A stretch of DNA of 64,000 nt from Zasmidium citrigriseum (Eukaryota; Ascomycota; Dothideomycetes; Mycosphaerellales; Mycosphaerellaceae), in assembly GCA_002786025.1 (NCBI GenBank), contig NHNW01000001.1, positions 1,783,402 through 1,847,401 of the forward strand. Reading direction: 5' to 3'. The notes under the pieces are model-generated. The model ran no database searches. It was not told the DNA's origin and saw only the letters and a program-made list of their open reading frames with translations. Shown here in pieces: positions 1 through 10,122 of the stretch (the stretch's first letter is position 1; every line of letters begins with the position of its first letter). A program made the translations under genes and the position numbers.

Positions 1-115
1 AAACGTCATTGAAAAGTGTCATTGAACTTCAGGTTCAAAGGCAGGTGATATATTCCATCTCTCCGGCTTTGCACATTCTCCAAAACAACCATTGCAAGAG
101 CAAAAACCAGTCAAC

Positions 116-901
116 ATGTCGCACAACCTCTACACTGACGAGACGCCGGCCGACGTCAAGAATGCCAAAGGCCTTCACCTCATCACCATGAACACGCCCA
201 ATGGCCAGGCTGTTCAAGTGTTCCTCGAGGAACTGAAAGATGCCTATGGCCTTGAGTGGACCACCACCCTCATCAACATCATGACCAACGAGCAGAAGAA
301 GGACTGGTTCCTCCGCCTCGATCCAAATGGTAAGCTCAGCTCATCCATCTCACTTCAACACTGATCACTGATCAATCCAGGCCGCATCCCCGTCCTCGTC
401 GACAACACCCAATCCCCACCCTTCACGGTTCACGAGACCAGCGCCGAGATGTTCTACCTCCTCAAGTTCGCCGACAAGCAAGACAAGTTCGGCTTCACCA
501 ACGACCTCGAGCGCAATCAAGCCCTCCAATGGACTTTCTTCTGGCACGGCAGCGGTGCTCCATACCAGGGCCAAGTCAACCACTTCTCTCGGGCCGCGCC
601 AGAGAAGATCCCCTACGCCATCAACCGCTTCAAGAACGAGACGTTGCGTGTATACGGCGTGCTGGAAATTCACCTCAGCGGGAAGTACACTGGCGAGCCG
701 AGGGAGTATCTGGCGGGTTTCGGCAAGGGCAAGTACTCGATTGCGGACATGAAGACCTGGCCATGGGTCAAGGGTTGGGAGAGGACTGGCTTTACCCAGG
801 ATGAGATGAATGCGTTCCCGCACTTGTTGAAGTGGATCGATCGTATTGCGGAGAGACCGGCGGTGCAGAGGGGTATTGGCGATGCTTATGTCCAGAAGTG
901 A
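116..901 (+). CDS. Glutathione S-transferase-like protein (Ure2p/YfcG-like), 244 aa
   Basis: Two exons, 116-329 and 381-901, are joined across a 51-bp intron (GTAAGC..TCCAG). The join makes a Gly codon and keeps one frame of 244 codons. The N-terminus contains TPNGQAVQVFLEEL, the glutathione-binding start of Ure2p-like GSTs (thioredoxin fold, beta1-alpha1). About residue 72 begins GRIPVLVDN, the cis-Pro loop, followed by an ES/TSAE-type segment (HETSAEM). The C-terminal half is the usual all-helical domain with WPWVKGWERTGF and an IAERPAVQRG end, both typical of the family. The protein is expected to be cytosolic and to conjugate or reduce small electrophiles with glutathione; the substrate cannot be read from sequence. 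The ATG follows TCAAC and is preceded by an A/C-rich leader. Length matches the family, and no broken motif was seen. Confidence 0.9.
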
Positions 902-1195
902 GGTGCCTCGACATGAGTACGCTGTTGCTGATGTATGCCAACTGCTGGTGTAGGTCGAAGCTTTAAACGAATCACATGCCATTGAACCTCGCGATAATGA
1001 TTCATACGACTTGCACTCCTGTGCCCCCTTCGAGGTGGATCGGATGGTGGTGATCGTGCTGCCAGTCTGCTCAGGCACCTGAGCTCGAGCTGGATCCGAT
1101 CCTGTAGTAGGCTGCAGGCTATAGGCATGTGACGTGCTCTTCTTAGCCCTCTTCAAAGTCATTTGTGTCCCCACTCGCATCGCTAGAGTTTGGTA

Positions 1196-1740
1196 ATAAG
1201 ACTATTTACTGGATCTTCTACATCATCGGCGAAGTGGCCGCCTATTTCCGCCAGCTCAGCGAATTCAAGTTCATTCGCTTAACAGAATCCACGATGTACT
1301 ATCGCGTCTAGTACTTTTGGGACTCAAGGTATATTCTCAGAAAGACTACTTTAAGAAACATGGCTGACTGAGGTTCAGGCGCCTGGTGTACAACCTCTTC
1401 AAGTCCCTAAGATTCGATGACGCTATGAATACACTCGGCATTAGCATGGACTACAAGGATGTTGCTGGCGTGCGCACAGGTGCGCGAGGCGTTGATCACA
1501 GGCCGTTGCCGGTCGCGGCTTCAACCCCTATACTCTGCAGTAGGACTCTGAGAGTTCCATTTCGAAGTCGAACAAGCCTCTGCGCGGCTACGGCACCGCG
1601 AAGAGCCCTACAGCGAGAGCTATACCACCTGTGGCAACTCGGAAGTCGATGGCGGACACGAGGGTCCTGCTTCAGATGGTTGAGAGTGCGCTTTCGTAAA
1701 GATGGGAGACAGCACAGCCTCTCTTGGGAAGGGGCGATAG
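1196..1740 (+). pseudogene. Decayed gene fragment, unidentified
   Basis: A frame beginning near 1203 (WIFYIIGEVAAYFRQLSEF..) is interrupted by a TAG near 1310. It continues to a good splice donor (GTATATTC) and an acceptor after a CTGAC branch site (..CTGACTGAGGTTCAG), and then reads on as RLVYNLFKSLRFDDAM..DYKDVAGVRTG. Downstream another frame stays protein-like to about 1680 with one TGA. The first stop lies in GTCTAGTAC and would be CAG before a C-to-T change. I do not recognise the family. The preserved intron and the stop codons suggest a dead single-copy gene, but chance open frames cannot be excluded. Confidence 0.35.
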
Positions 1741-2102
1741 TCCTCACATCTCCGCATCAATCGTGCTACTGCGGACTACAGGCCCAAGTCCCTGGGAGCT
1801 ATGGATTGCTTACGAAAAGACTCTCAGCACGTCTATCATGACTACGACCATGGGTAAGGGAGGAAAGGCCATGCCACACAAAGGAAAGTACTCTACCTGC
1901 TGCGACTCCCTTCTTTTAACCCACAGGTGTTAGGACAGGCAGTACCTGCCTCCCGTCCTTTAGTCTCCCAGCTGTAAAGCCACCTCAATCCTCTGGAACC
2001 GACCTCATCTCACACACTCACCTGCTCTCATCAACCCATCTCATCTCCCCACGACCTACCATTTCTTCGGTGTGATCACGTCTCTCCGGCTAACTACCCA
2101 CC

Positions 2103-3124
2103 ATGGCCTCATCCAAAGGCAAGCAGAAGTCAGCCGTCCTCCAGCCCAAGTGGAAGCACAAGTCTGCCCTCTTCCAGCCCAGGCAGGAGCACAAATCGTC
2201 TCTTAATCCTTGGGGCATTGCCAACAAGACCGCAAACAATCTTGTGTCGTGTGGCAAGAAGAGATTCATTGCTCGCACGCCTTCCATCACACAGAACATA
2301 CAGGCCGCTGCTCATGTAGGGATGAGCACGAGAACTGAGATAGCCGTTCCCAGCGCCACCAGCCATGTGACAGACTAGTGGCAGAGGAATCAATGGCATA
2401 GTTACTTAAGCTTTCAGCGAGAGTGTGCAGCGAAGGAAAAAAGCGATAGGCTGTCTGCAGACAACTAAAGCAGATAATTGCTGGCGATAACGACCTGGAG
2501 ATAGTCAAACCTGCTACTCCTCTGCCATATACAGACGCACGCGATCCAGCCTTGCCGTCTGGAGCTCCCAATTCGCCGCCCAGGGCTGACGACACCGATA
2601 ACGTCGTCTAGCCTCCATCTGAGCCTTCCTCAACAGACTCCGCACCCTCACCAGACTCCGCATCCTGACCAGACTCCGCATCCTCACCAGACTCCGCATC
2701 CTCGCCCGACCCCGTATCTTCACCTGACGACGCCGCTTCACGAGACACTACCTCGTCTCCACGGACGAAGTCATTGTCGGAGTTTGCCCCATCTCCACTC
2801 GGCACTGCAGCCCATGCAGATGTCGAGTTTCCTAGGGTCCCATCATCGACCAAACGTATTGCTACTAGTGACCAAGATGATCCTAAGGGCAAGCTACCTG
2901 TAGCAAATCCTCTAGGGCCTGTGTGTGATACAGAGCAGGGCATAACAGATACCAATGCTGTCCGAGGTCTATTTGACGTCGCATCACGTCGACTTGTGCT
3001 TTCACCAGTCCAGCCACTAGTTCGGTACTTGAACAGATCGCGAGTAACCACCAAAGCCAAGAATCTCAGGGAAAGACGGCTCGGAGCGCAGACGTCGGAG
3101 CCGGATGAACCGCGAAGACAATGA
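2103..3124 (+). pseudogene. Decayed low-complexity gene, unidentified
   Basis: An ATG in a good context (CCACCATGGCC, 2103) opens a 91-codon frame with an internal repeat (KQKSAVLQP / KHKSALFQP / EHKSSL) ending at 2378. A second frame resumes near 2380 and runs to 3124, interrupted by TAG at about 2399, 2450 and 2608 and TGA near 2666. Between the stops it is uniformly Ser/Pro/Asp-rich, then basic. The TAG stops sit where CAG would keep the frame open. The most economical reading is one gene broken by a frameshift and several C-to-T nonsense changes. Alternatively, only the first 91 codons form a real small gene. No domain was recognised. Confidence 0.35.
2632..2721 (+). repeat. 18-bp tandem repeat, about five units
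   Basis: Units of the form ACCAGACTCCGCATCCTC follow each other with few substitutions; the first and last units are more diverged. In the disrupted plus-strand frame each unit encodes S-P-D-S-A-S, and on the minus strand it reads G-E-D-A-E-S. Because the period is a multiple of three, it is probably a coding minisatellite of the decayed gene at 2103-3124. Confidence 0.8.
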
Positions 3125-4738
3125 CACGAGAAACGCACGAATTGATGGAACCGTTCCTCGCTGCAACAAATGAAGGGCTAACACCCTCAAGCTCGCGGCC
3201 TCTACGTATTGCTCGTCCTTTACGATCAGAACCAAGTCTTCGCATGCACCGCATCGGAATCTCGAAATGAAGGCCTGTCAGTTAATGCCGATACCTGCTC
3301 AATACACAAGGCCGGCTGCAAGGGAGTCAAACGATGCCCAAGCGAAGAAGCTCTTAAGATTCATACGGCCGCAGGCAAGCGAGCGGTGAGTCTGCGGTCG
3401 CCCAGTCAAGATGCTGCTCCGTCACTCGATCAATGCGACGTACATACGGGCACTCTCCGAAGGACCCAGGCAAGCGGGTTTTGTATATTGACAATCTAAT
3501 ATGCATCACCGGGAGTCGCCGCGATAAGTGGTAGGAGACCAAACGAGCCACCAATGTTGTCCTGCGAGTGCTCATTCCTGTCCAGCTCGAAGAGGAGATG
3601 ATACGCTTGCTGGACAAGGACTGCTCGTATTGGACCCAGAGGTGAGGTTCACTGCATGAATGCCCGGAGTCTCCGGTGACCGAACAGCGGCGACCGGACA
3701 GTATCGTTTCACAATAATGGTGTTTTGGCTTGGCGATGATATGCGGATTCTTCACCTCCTCGCTTCGTCTCGTTGGGTCTGCCTGATTTTTGAATGGCAA
3801 GAGCAGGATGCGGTTCGTGGAGGGATATAGCACTCTAGAGTCCTCTGGAGTTACTACAATGTCGGGATGTCATGGCGTTTGGGCGCGTTTGCGTAGACCG
3901 CTTGAAGGGTATAATTGTGGTTGATGAAGATGGTCGATTCTTCTTCACGCCTGCATATGGGTCGGCAAACTCAAAACGGCTAGCCGTCAGCGACGGGCTT
4001 CGTTCCGCGCACCCTTAGCGCGAAACTCTAAAAGCTTAACTTCTCTGCTTCACATAGTGCACATTCCCCCTTACGATTCCTTCCTGCATGATGTTGGCTC
4101 GCCATCCTGAAGATTGCCACCAACTCGGCTCTACCTTCGTCGTCTTCATGGGTGTGTGCCTCCGCGGGACTGTGAGCAATCAGGAAGGCGCAATTGACGA
4201 CCCTTCTGTGGACTGCACAGAAGGCCGTCTTTCTCCAAGATGGCACCCACATTTGAGCGCCATGCTCGCATAACGATACTCGCTTCAAGCCAATTGGGCT
4301 ATCTTCGAAGAGTCCTTACGAAGGTCACATATTTCGTTCGCCTGTCTTGACACGCCTAAGCCAACCACAATGCTGGTCTTTCCCAATCCTCACAGCCTCA
4401 CAGGAAAACAGAATCTCCGGCACTTCGTGGACTCCACAATCTGCAGCCCTGCATTCTTGAGCACTCTCAAAGTGTGATCGACAACCCGGCTGCGTGGGAG
4501 CCAAGTTGAAATGGAAGGGGCGAGACAGCATTCACATCAATGATTCGCGTTCCAACCGGGGCTCACGGCCATGCAGCCAAGGATCCTATCTATGCACTAC
4601 TAACAGTGGCTTTCAATCCAATCTCAGGCAACATTCCAAGCTTGACGCGACTTGAGATGAGCTCGAGAAGGGCATATACCGGCAGATGTCGGACTGGATC
4701 CTCGCCTTCAGGTCGCAGACTATCTTGGCGCCGCAAGC
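3125..4738. other. Gap without a confident gene
   Basis: No convincing gene was seen. Near 3286-3370 the plus strand has a short patch (TCSIHKAGCKGVKRCPSEE, then ALKIH) with the look of a worn C2H2 finger, but its frame closes soon after. The rest consists of short overlapping frames on both strands without codon structure. Confidence 0.4.
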
Positions 4739-7700
4739 ATGCTGTGGTCGCGGGTTGTCTTTGCAGCGACAGCGCCATTTGTGCTGGCGCAAGCTGGTCA
4801 GTCAAAGAACGCCGTGTTCGTGCGAACGCATGATACTGATGTGAAGGCAGGCACGGGCGGCTATGCCCAAAATCTGCAGACCGTTTTGGTCTATGCCTCC
4901 TGTGGTACGCCTTACCGGACGGCTACTGCGCAGTCGAGCATGTTCTACAGCAGTATGACAAGTAAGAGACTGAGAAACTTCAAGCTAGGCTATGAGATGT
5001 CCGGCTTACAAGCAGAACAGGTCGCCCTGCAACTCTTGACAGCGCATCGACCGCAGCTCCAAGCTTCTCGACAAGCACCAGCTACTGGACCGGGACATCG
5101 CGAAGTACCTTGACTGTCTCAGCTAGTGGGACTCTGCCGGGTTACGTCGTTGTTTTAGAGCCGACTCCGACTACGCCACCACCAGTCTACATTTCGACTA
5201 CTAGCTTCTGGACCGGCACGACACGAAGCACATCAACAGTCCTCCCCAGTGGCACCATGCCGGGCATCGAGATTATCTTGGAGCCGGCTACCAACACTGC
5301 TTTGCCGGTCTATCCCACATCGACGAGCTACTGGACAGGCACTACTCGATCCACAACGACACGTCTTCCCAGCGGGACTGTTCCCGGCCTGGAGATTATT
5401 CTGGAACCGACAGCATATGCAACTACCATCATTATCGATCCTTCGGCAACTGCTGTTCAGACCATCACTCTCGCGACGCAATCTGGCACGATTCCAGGGA
5501 CCGTGGGCATTGTAGTCCCCCCGACATCTAGCGGGCCTGCTAACTACATCACAATCCCGATCACCGGCGGCACAGCAACCGTAATTCGAACCTTGACAAT
5601 TACCCAGCCCTCAGGTTCTGCTCCGGGGTACATAGGCGTCGTTGTCCCTGCAACGACACCAGTAACAGGAGGTGACTATGTAACGATCAGTGCACCGTAC
5701 ACGGGTTCTGCGTCAATTACTGGGGCTCTGACCAGCACGGTCGCTCAGCCCGTTGGGACCAACCCTGGCTTGGTCATTGTTTTTACGACGGCAAACCGAG
5801 CGTATGTAACGAGGACTATACGCACAGGAACTGCGACCCTGACCACAACGTTTGCAACACCTTCGGGATCTGAGCCCGGGACCGTTGATGTCTATCTTCC
5901 CGGGGCGTCAGAGACGAGTGGAAATGGATGCGTTAACTGCGTCACCACGACTATTTTCAGCGGCAGCGTCTCGTCGACGACTACTCTTGCGCTGCCTTCA
6001 GGATCCGTCCCCGGGACTATAGGTATAATCAATCCTTCCTCGCCATCTGATGGCTGTGAGGGATGTGTTACCTCGACCATTTTCAGCGGGAGTATCACCA
6101 GAACTACTACACTGGCTGCCCCGTCAGGGACAGTGCCTGGGACTATCGGCGTCATTTATCCATCCTCGTCTGGAGGTTGCGAGGGTTGTGTTACCTCGAC
6201 GATCTTTAGTGGAAGCATCACATCAACAACTACGCTTGCTCTTCCCTCCGGGACGATACCGGGGACTATTGGCATCATTTATCCATCTCCAGAGGGATGC
6301 TCTGGGTGCGTGACTTCTACGATATACAGCGGCAGCGTCACTTCTACGACTACGCTCGCTCTTCCGTCAGGCACACTTCCCGGCACGATTGGACTGATTC
6401 TCCCTTCGCCGACGGATGGATCAGAGGGGTCTGACGGGTGTTCTGGATGCGTGACTACGTCCATCTACGATGGGAGCGCGACTGCTATTCGGACGACTAC
6501 TCTCGCTCAACCGTCCGGTACGCTACCTGGTACGATCGGCATAGTCTATCCTCTGCCTACGTCCACAATCAGCTCTTCTGCGACATCTGCTCCAAATTGC
6601 GCTGGATGTATTACGACATCGATCTATGATGGTAGCGCAACTGCGATTCGCACGACGACGCTTGCCCTACCCTCGGGCTCGAGCCCGGGCACCATTGGCA
6701 TAATATACGTTCCTGGCACTGTGGGCGTGATCGTGCCATCTCCAGCAGCTACAACAAGTAACAGTCTGTCGAGCAGCGTTTCCGCATCCAGCCCTGCTAC
6801 TTCCTCCTTGAGCCCAACATCTGCCAGCCCGACGTCTAGCCTTTCCACCTCGAGCCCTGCATCGCCCAGCGCCACGATATCATCCAGCTCCTCTGCCATC
6901 AGCAGCACATCCATTCCTCCGGTCTCCTTACCGAGCCCGATCTCTGTGAGCATCAGTAGCTCCTTGTCTTCTGGATCGAGCGTTGCCTCGTCATCTTCGT
7001 CAGTCAGCAGTACATCCGTTCCCCCGGTGTCGTTGCCGAGCCCGATCTCAACGAGCATCAGCAGTTCTGGATCGAGCACTGCTTCTTCGTCTTCAGCTGG
7101 CACTCCTGTCTCGAGCGTTATCAGCATTACTGTCACGCCAGTACCGTCACCAAGCTCTTCGTCGATTGCAAGCAGCAGCACGCTCTCTCCGCCGTCGAGT
7201 GCTACGTCGTCTCCTTCCACGGCCTCGTCACCGTCCAGTTCCACTACTGCCGGATCTTCTGTAGCTAGCACTTTGACATCACCGAGTTCAATTGCTGCAT
7301 CCTCAATATCGTCTTCGGCTTCATCGTCAGCTTCGTCGACCATTTCGAGCTCGTCCAGCTCAGTCTTCTCGAGCGCTGGCTATGTGACCTCGACAATTTA
7401 CAGCGGCACCAGCGCATACACCACGACCATAGCGACAGCCAGTGGCACAAACAGCGGCACCGTGGGCATCATTGTACCCACGGCGGGATACGTCACTCAA
7501 TTTTCGACCATCAGCGGCCGACCGGAGCAAGCGACTACCTATACAGTGGCAACGGCGACAGGCACATCTTCAGGCACTGTTCAAGTTATCGTGCCAGTGT
7601 GTACATCGGCCTACACCTTGACGGGGTCTACCACCTTCGGCGCAACCGCCACAGCAACCCCTCCAGCGTGCGGGCGGACAGTGAGCTTCCGCGTAGCCGG

Positions 7701-8472
7701 AGGACAGGGAGGTCAACCTGGCTACAACGCAGGTGGAGGCGGAATCATAACTGGCAACTTCTCCATCACCCCTGGACAGGCTCTCGGCCTCATCGCCGGC
7801 GGCGCAGGAAGCGTCCAGACCCAGGGACAAAGCGCCTATGCGAATGGCGGGCCTGGGCAAAGCCTTGGGGGAGGTGGCGGTGCTGCTTCGGCCCTGTATC
7901 TTGCGGGTACTCTCATGGTCGTCGCAGGAGGCGGAGGCGGCGGATCCGTGACGTACGTCAGCAATCCCAACGTCGCACTGCGTCTACGCAGCGACCCCGA
8001 GACGCATGGAGGTGGTGCGGACGACTATGGCATTACCCGATATCTCGAGGACCCTGTCACAGGGCAAGTCCTCTCGACCGCTTATGGTGGTCGAACGTCC
8101 ACGCCCACTGTGCCTGGCCCCGCGGCCGGTGGGAGCGCCTCGGGGACCTATCAATTTGGTCTCAGGGGCGCCAATGCAAATGGCCGGGTCGGCGGGAGTG
8201 GGGTGCAGAATCAACGCGACACGCGTGCGTCCTATGGCGGCGGCTCTGGAGGTGGCGGCGGGGGTTATTATGGTGGCGGAGGAGGGGCGTTTGTCTCTTA
8301 CCAGCGGACTGCGAATGGGGGGACGACTTTGATCGACGCCCCGGCTACCGGGGGCGGTGGGACGAGTTATGTGGCTCCTGGTGTGAATGGGTCTATTCCT
8401 GAGTTTGTCCTCAATGCGCAGAGGACGAATGTTAATCGGGGGCCAGGGTCTGTCATTCTATACTTTAGTTGA
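4739..8472 (+). CDS. Large secreted repeat adhesin with C-terminal glycine-rich domain, 1224 aa
   Basis: Exon 1 (4739-4961) encodes a signal peptide (MLWSRVVFAATAPFVLAQ). A 59-bp intron (GTAAGA..AACAG) joins it in frame to exon 2 (5021-8472). From about residue 95 to 650 there are some 13 repeats of the type T-x-Y/F-W-T-G-T-x-R-T..P-S-G-T-x-P-G-T-I-G-I-I-x-P, which resemble flocculin-type adhesin repeats of yeasts. The last six also carry a C-x-x-C at their start. A Ser/Thr-rich stalk (about 650-860) and two more repeats follow. The end (about 960-1224) is a glycine-rich domain with GGQGGQPGYNAGGGG, VVAGGGGGG and GGGSGGGGGGYYGGGGGAF, the pattern of the Pfam Gly_rich family also found in ALK/LTK receptors. 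The stalk should be heavily O-glycosylated. No GPI-anchor signal is seen, since the protein ends within the domain (GSVILYFS). A role in cell-surface or matrix adhesion is inferred. Confidence 0.85.
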
Positions 8473-8706
8473 GGAGACGTTTCTGGACGATGGAGATGCG
8501 AGAGGCTTGTTGATGGAATAATGAGAGTGCAGTGGTAGGGTGTGAGTTTGTGGGTTCGCGGATTGGACTTCTCTTCTTGCTAGTGCAGCCTTATCGAAAT
8601 GAGATATTGCAAGTGCTACTTTTCAGTAGCATAATCGGCACGACCCCTCACGACCAGCACGAGACCACCAGACACATCCTTTTCACAAGCAGCAACCAAA
8701 TCCACC
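8473..8706. other. Intergenic leader of the coiled-coil gene
   Basis: A 234-bp spacer between the adhesin stop and the next ATG. The last 80 bases are A/C-rich (CACGACCAGCACGAGACC and similar), as in fungal 5' leaders, and end in CCACCATGG. Confidence 0.5.
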
Positions 8707-9666
8707 ATGGCCCTAGATGATTGGACCGCTGGCCATCGCGCTGTGCAGACGGATCGTGCCTTGCGTCAGGAGGCGGAGAGACTCATGAAACAGCAGAGTG
8801 CCGTATGTAAAGTGGATTGTATGAGAGCATGCTGAGCTGATTGTCTGCTTGTAGGCGACTAGCATCTTGACGATGATCGAGGGCTCACTTGAAGTGAACA
8901 TTAGGCTGTAACTGGCTTAGCATATGACAAGCTGCAGTCACGGGTTTGTGGGTATTTCTGGCCCGCTCTGGCTACTTCCTCCTTAGAGAGACAATGAATG
9001 ACTTGCTTGTCTTCTGACTTTGAGTGGCTTCACCAACACGGTGTCCCTTCTGGCGCTCCAAGCGATCCAACAAGGCGATATTCGTCACGACGCGCAGATC
9101 AAGCTTTTCAAAGAGAGGGCCGAGAAGAAGAACCACCTGATAGTAAATTTTGGCATGTGACTGCCAAGCTATTGTCACGTGGTTAAAGGTTTGTCTTGCT
9201 GCTTCCTTACTTAGACAGACAATCAATGGCTTGCTTGACTTCTGACTTTGAGTGAATTTGAAGTCACAAGAGGCGATCGACGAGGCCCAGCAGCGACTCA
9301 ACAACGCGGAGGCCATGATACCAAACCTCAAAGAACGCATCAACGGTAATGTCATCTCCATCGGCAATGGTAGGCAGCACTTACTTATGGCTTGTAGCAT
9401 TCAATACTGGAATTGGGGCCTTCCGAAAGGCGATGTTGCCGAGCGCGATCCAGAACACCATACTGCTCGACGTAGATAATATGAAGACTTCGGATGCCGA
9501 CACCATCGCCAAGCACTTCCAGCAACTTGAGGAGCATGCGGACAAGCACGTGCAGGAGAAGCACACTAACACTAGGCTGGAGCAGGCGGGAAAGCACGTC
9601 AGTGTGACCTCCTTCTTCCGCTCAAACCCGAAGATTAGCTCTCTCTACGAGAGCACGCGAGTCTAA
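8707..9666 (+). CDS. Five-exon alpha-helical/coiled-coil protein, 205 aa, unidentified
   Basis: The ATG lies in CCACCATGG. Exons 8707-8802, 8855-8907, 9025-9142, 9264-9345 and 9398-9666 join in frame through introns of 52, 117, 121 and 52 bp, all GT..AG. The product has no signal peptide. It is nearly all charged helix: RALRQEAERLMKQQ, DAQIKLFKERAEKK, EAIDEAQQRLNNAEAM, HFQQLEEHADKHVQEKH. One hydrophobic patch (GFTNTVSLLALQAI) sits in exon 3. I do not recognise the family. Introns 2 and 3 are similar to each other along their whole length. The 3' splice site of intron 3 is the least certain: the position homologous to intron 2 would bring a stop into frame, so I used the AAG 14 bases further on. 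After the TAA at 9664-9666 the same frame stays open to 9909. Confidence 0.65.
8908..9024 (+). repeat. Introner-like element copy 1 (intron 2)
   Basis: This intron shares an almost base-for-base 3' half with the intron at 9143: CTTCCTCCTTAGAGAGACAA, then TGAATGACTTGCTTGTC, then TTCTGACTTTGAG. The 5' half is similar with small gaps (GGCATATGACAAGCTGCAGTCAC). The branch site CTGAC lies close to the 3' end, as in fungal introner-like elements. Confidence 0.6.
9143..9263 (+). repeat. Introner-like element copy 2 (intron 3)
   Basis: The partner of intron 2 in the same gene. It contains CTTCCTTACTTAGACAGACAA, read as CTTCCTTACTTAGACAGACA plus one base, then the same TTCTGACTTTGAG end. The homologous end would be at about 9252; the acceptor that keeps the frame is at 9263. 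Confidence 0.6.
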
Positions 9667-9909
9667 GCCATTAGAGGGCTTGTCGTACTCTTAGCCCTTG
9701 CTCGAGGAAGTTGGGGATTGCTAGAGGCATCTTCCACTTTGACCGGAACACCGAGGGTAGCTCCTGCGTCGGCCAAGCGACCCGCTGGTATGGCTCCGGT
9801 TGCGTCTTCAGAGGATAAGAACGTGGAGGTGGCAGATGAGGGCGCATCCCGCCATACCTATCCCTCGCCTGAGGAGGAACAGTCTCGAGCCAGACACAAC
9901 CAAAAGTAA
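9667..9909 (+). other. Open frame continuing past the TAA of the coiled-coil gene
   Basis: Directly after the TAA (GTC TAA GCC ATT) the same frame runs 80 more codons to TAA at 9907-9909. It starts hydrophobic (GLVVLLALARGSWGLLEASS) and becomes polar (EDKNVEVADEG). CAA-to-TAA would explain the stop. The WGLL..SS.L part resembles a segment encoded at 18.5 kb, so this tail looks like former coding sequence, not chance. Confidence 0.45.
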
Positions 9910-10122
9910 TCTTTGTAGACTAGCAGCTCGAGCCCCTGGAACCAAGGCGATATGCATTCGTCAATGGAGCAGCACCTAGACTCATTCACTCTTGCACAAT
10001 TTATCATTCGCAAGCAAAGCTCTTTGGCATCATGGAAGACAGCCTGGACTCATGGTCTGCGAGAAGCCCCAGCTTCATTAATGGCTTGAGGACTCCATCG
10101 TCCTCTAAGCTAGGGATCAAAC

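Noticed and set aside
365..1180. 271-codon open frame antisense to the GST gene
   Set aside because: It mirrors the GST exon on the other strand, lacks a domain, and its composition follows from the GST codons.
2608..3138. 176-codon minus-strand frame with G-E-D-A-E-S repeats
   Set aside because: Antisense reading of the 18-bp repeat of the decayed plus-strand gene; no start context or homology.
7599..8402. 267-codon frame within the adhesin gene in another phase
   Set aside because: Trp/Arg/Gly-rich shadow of the glycine-rich coding region.
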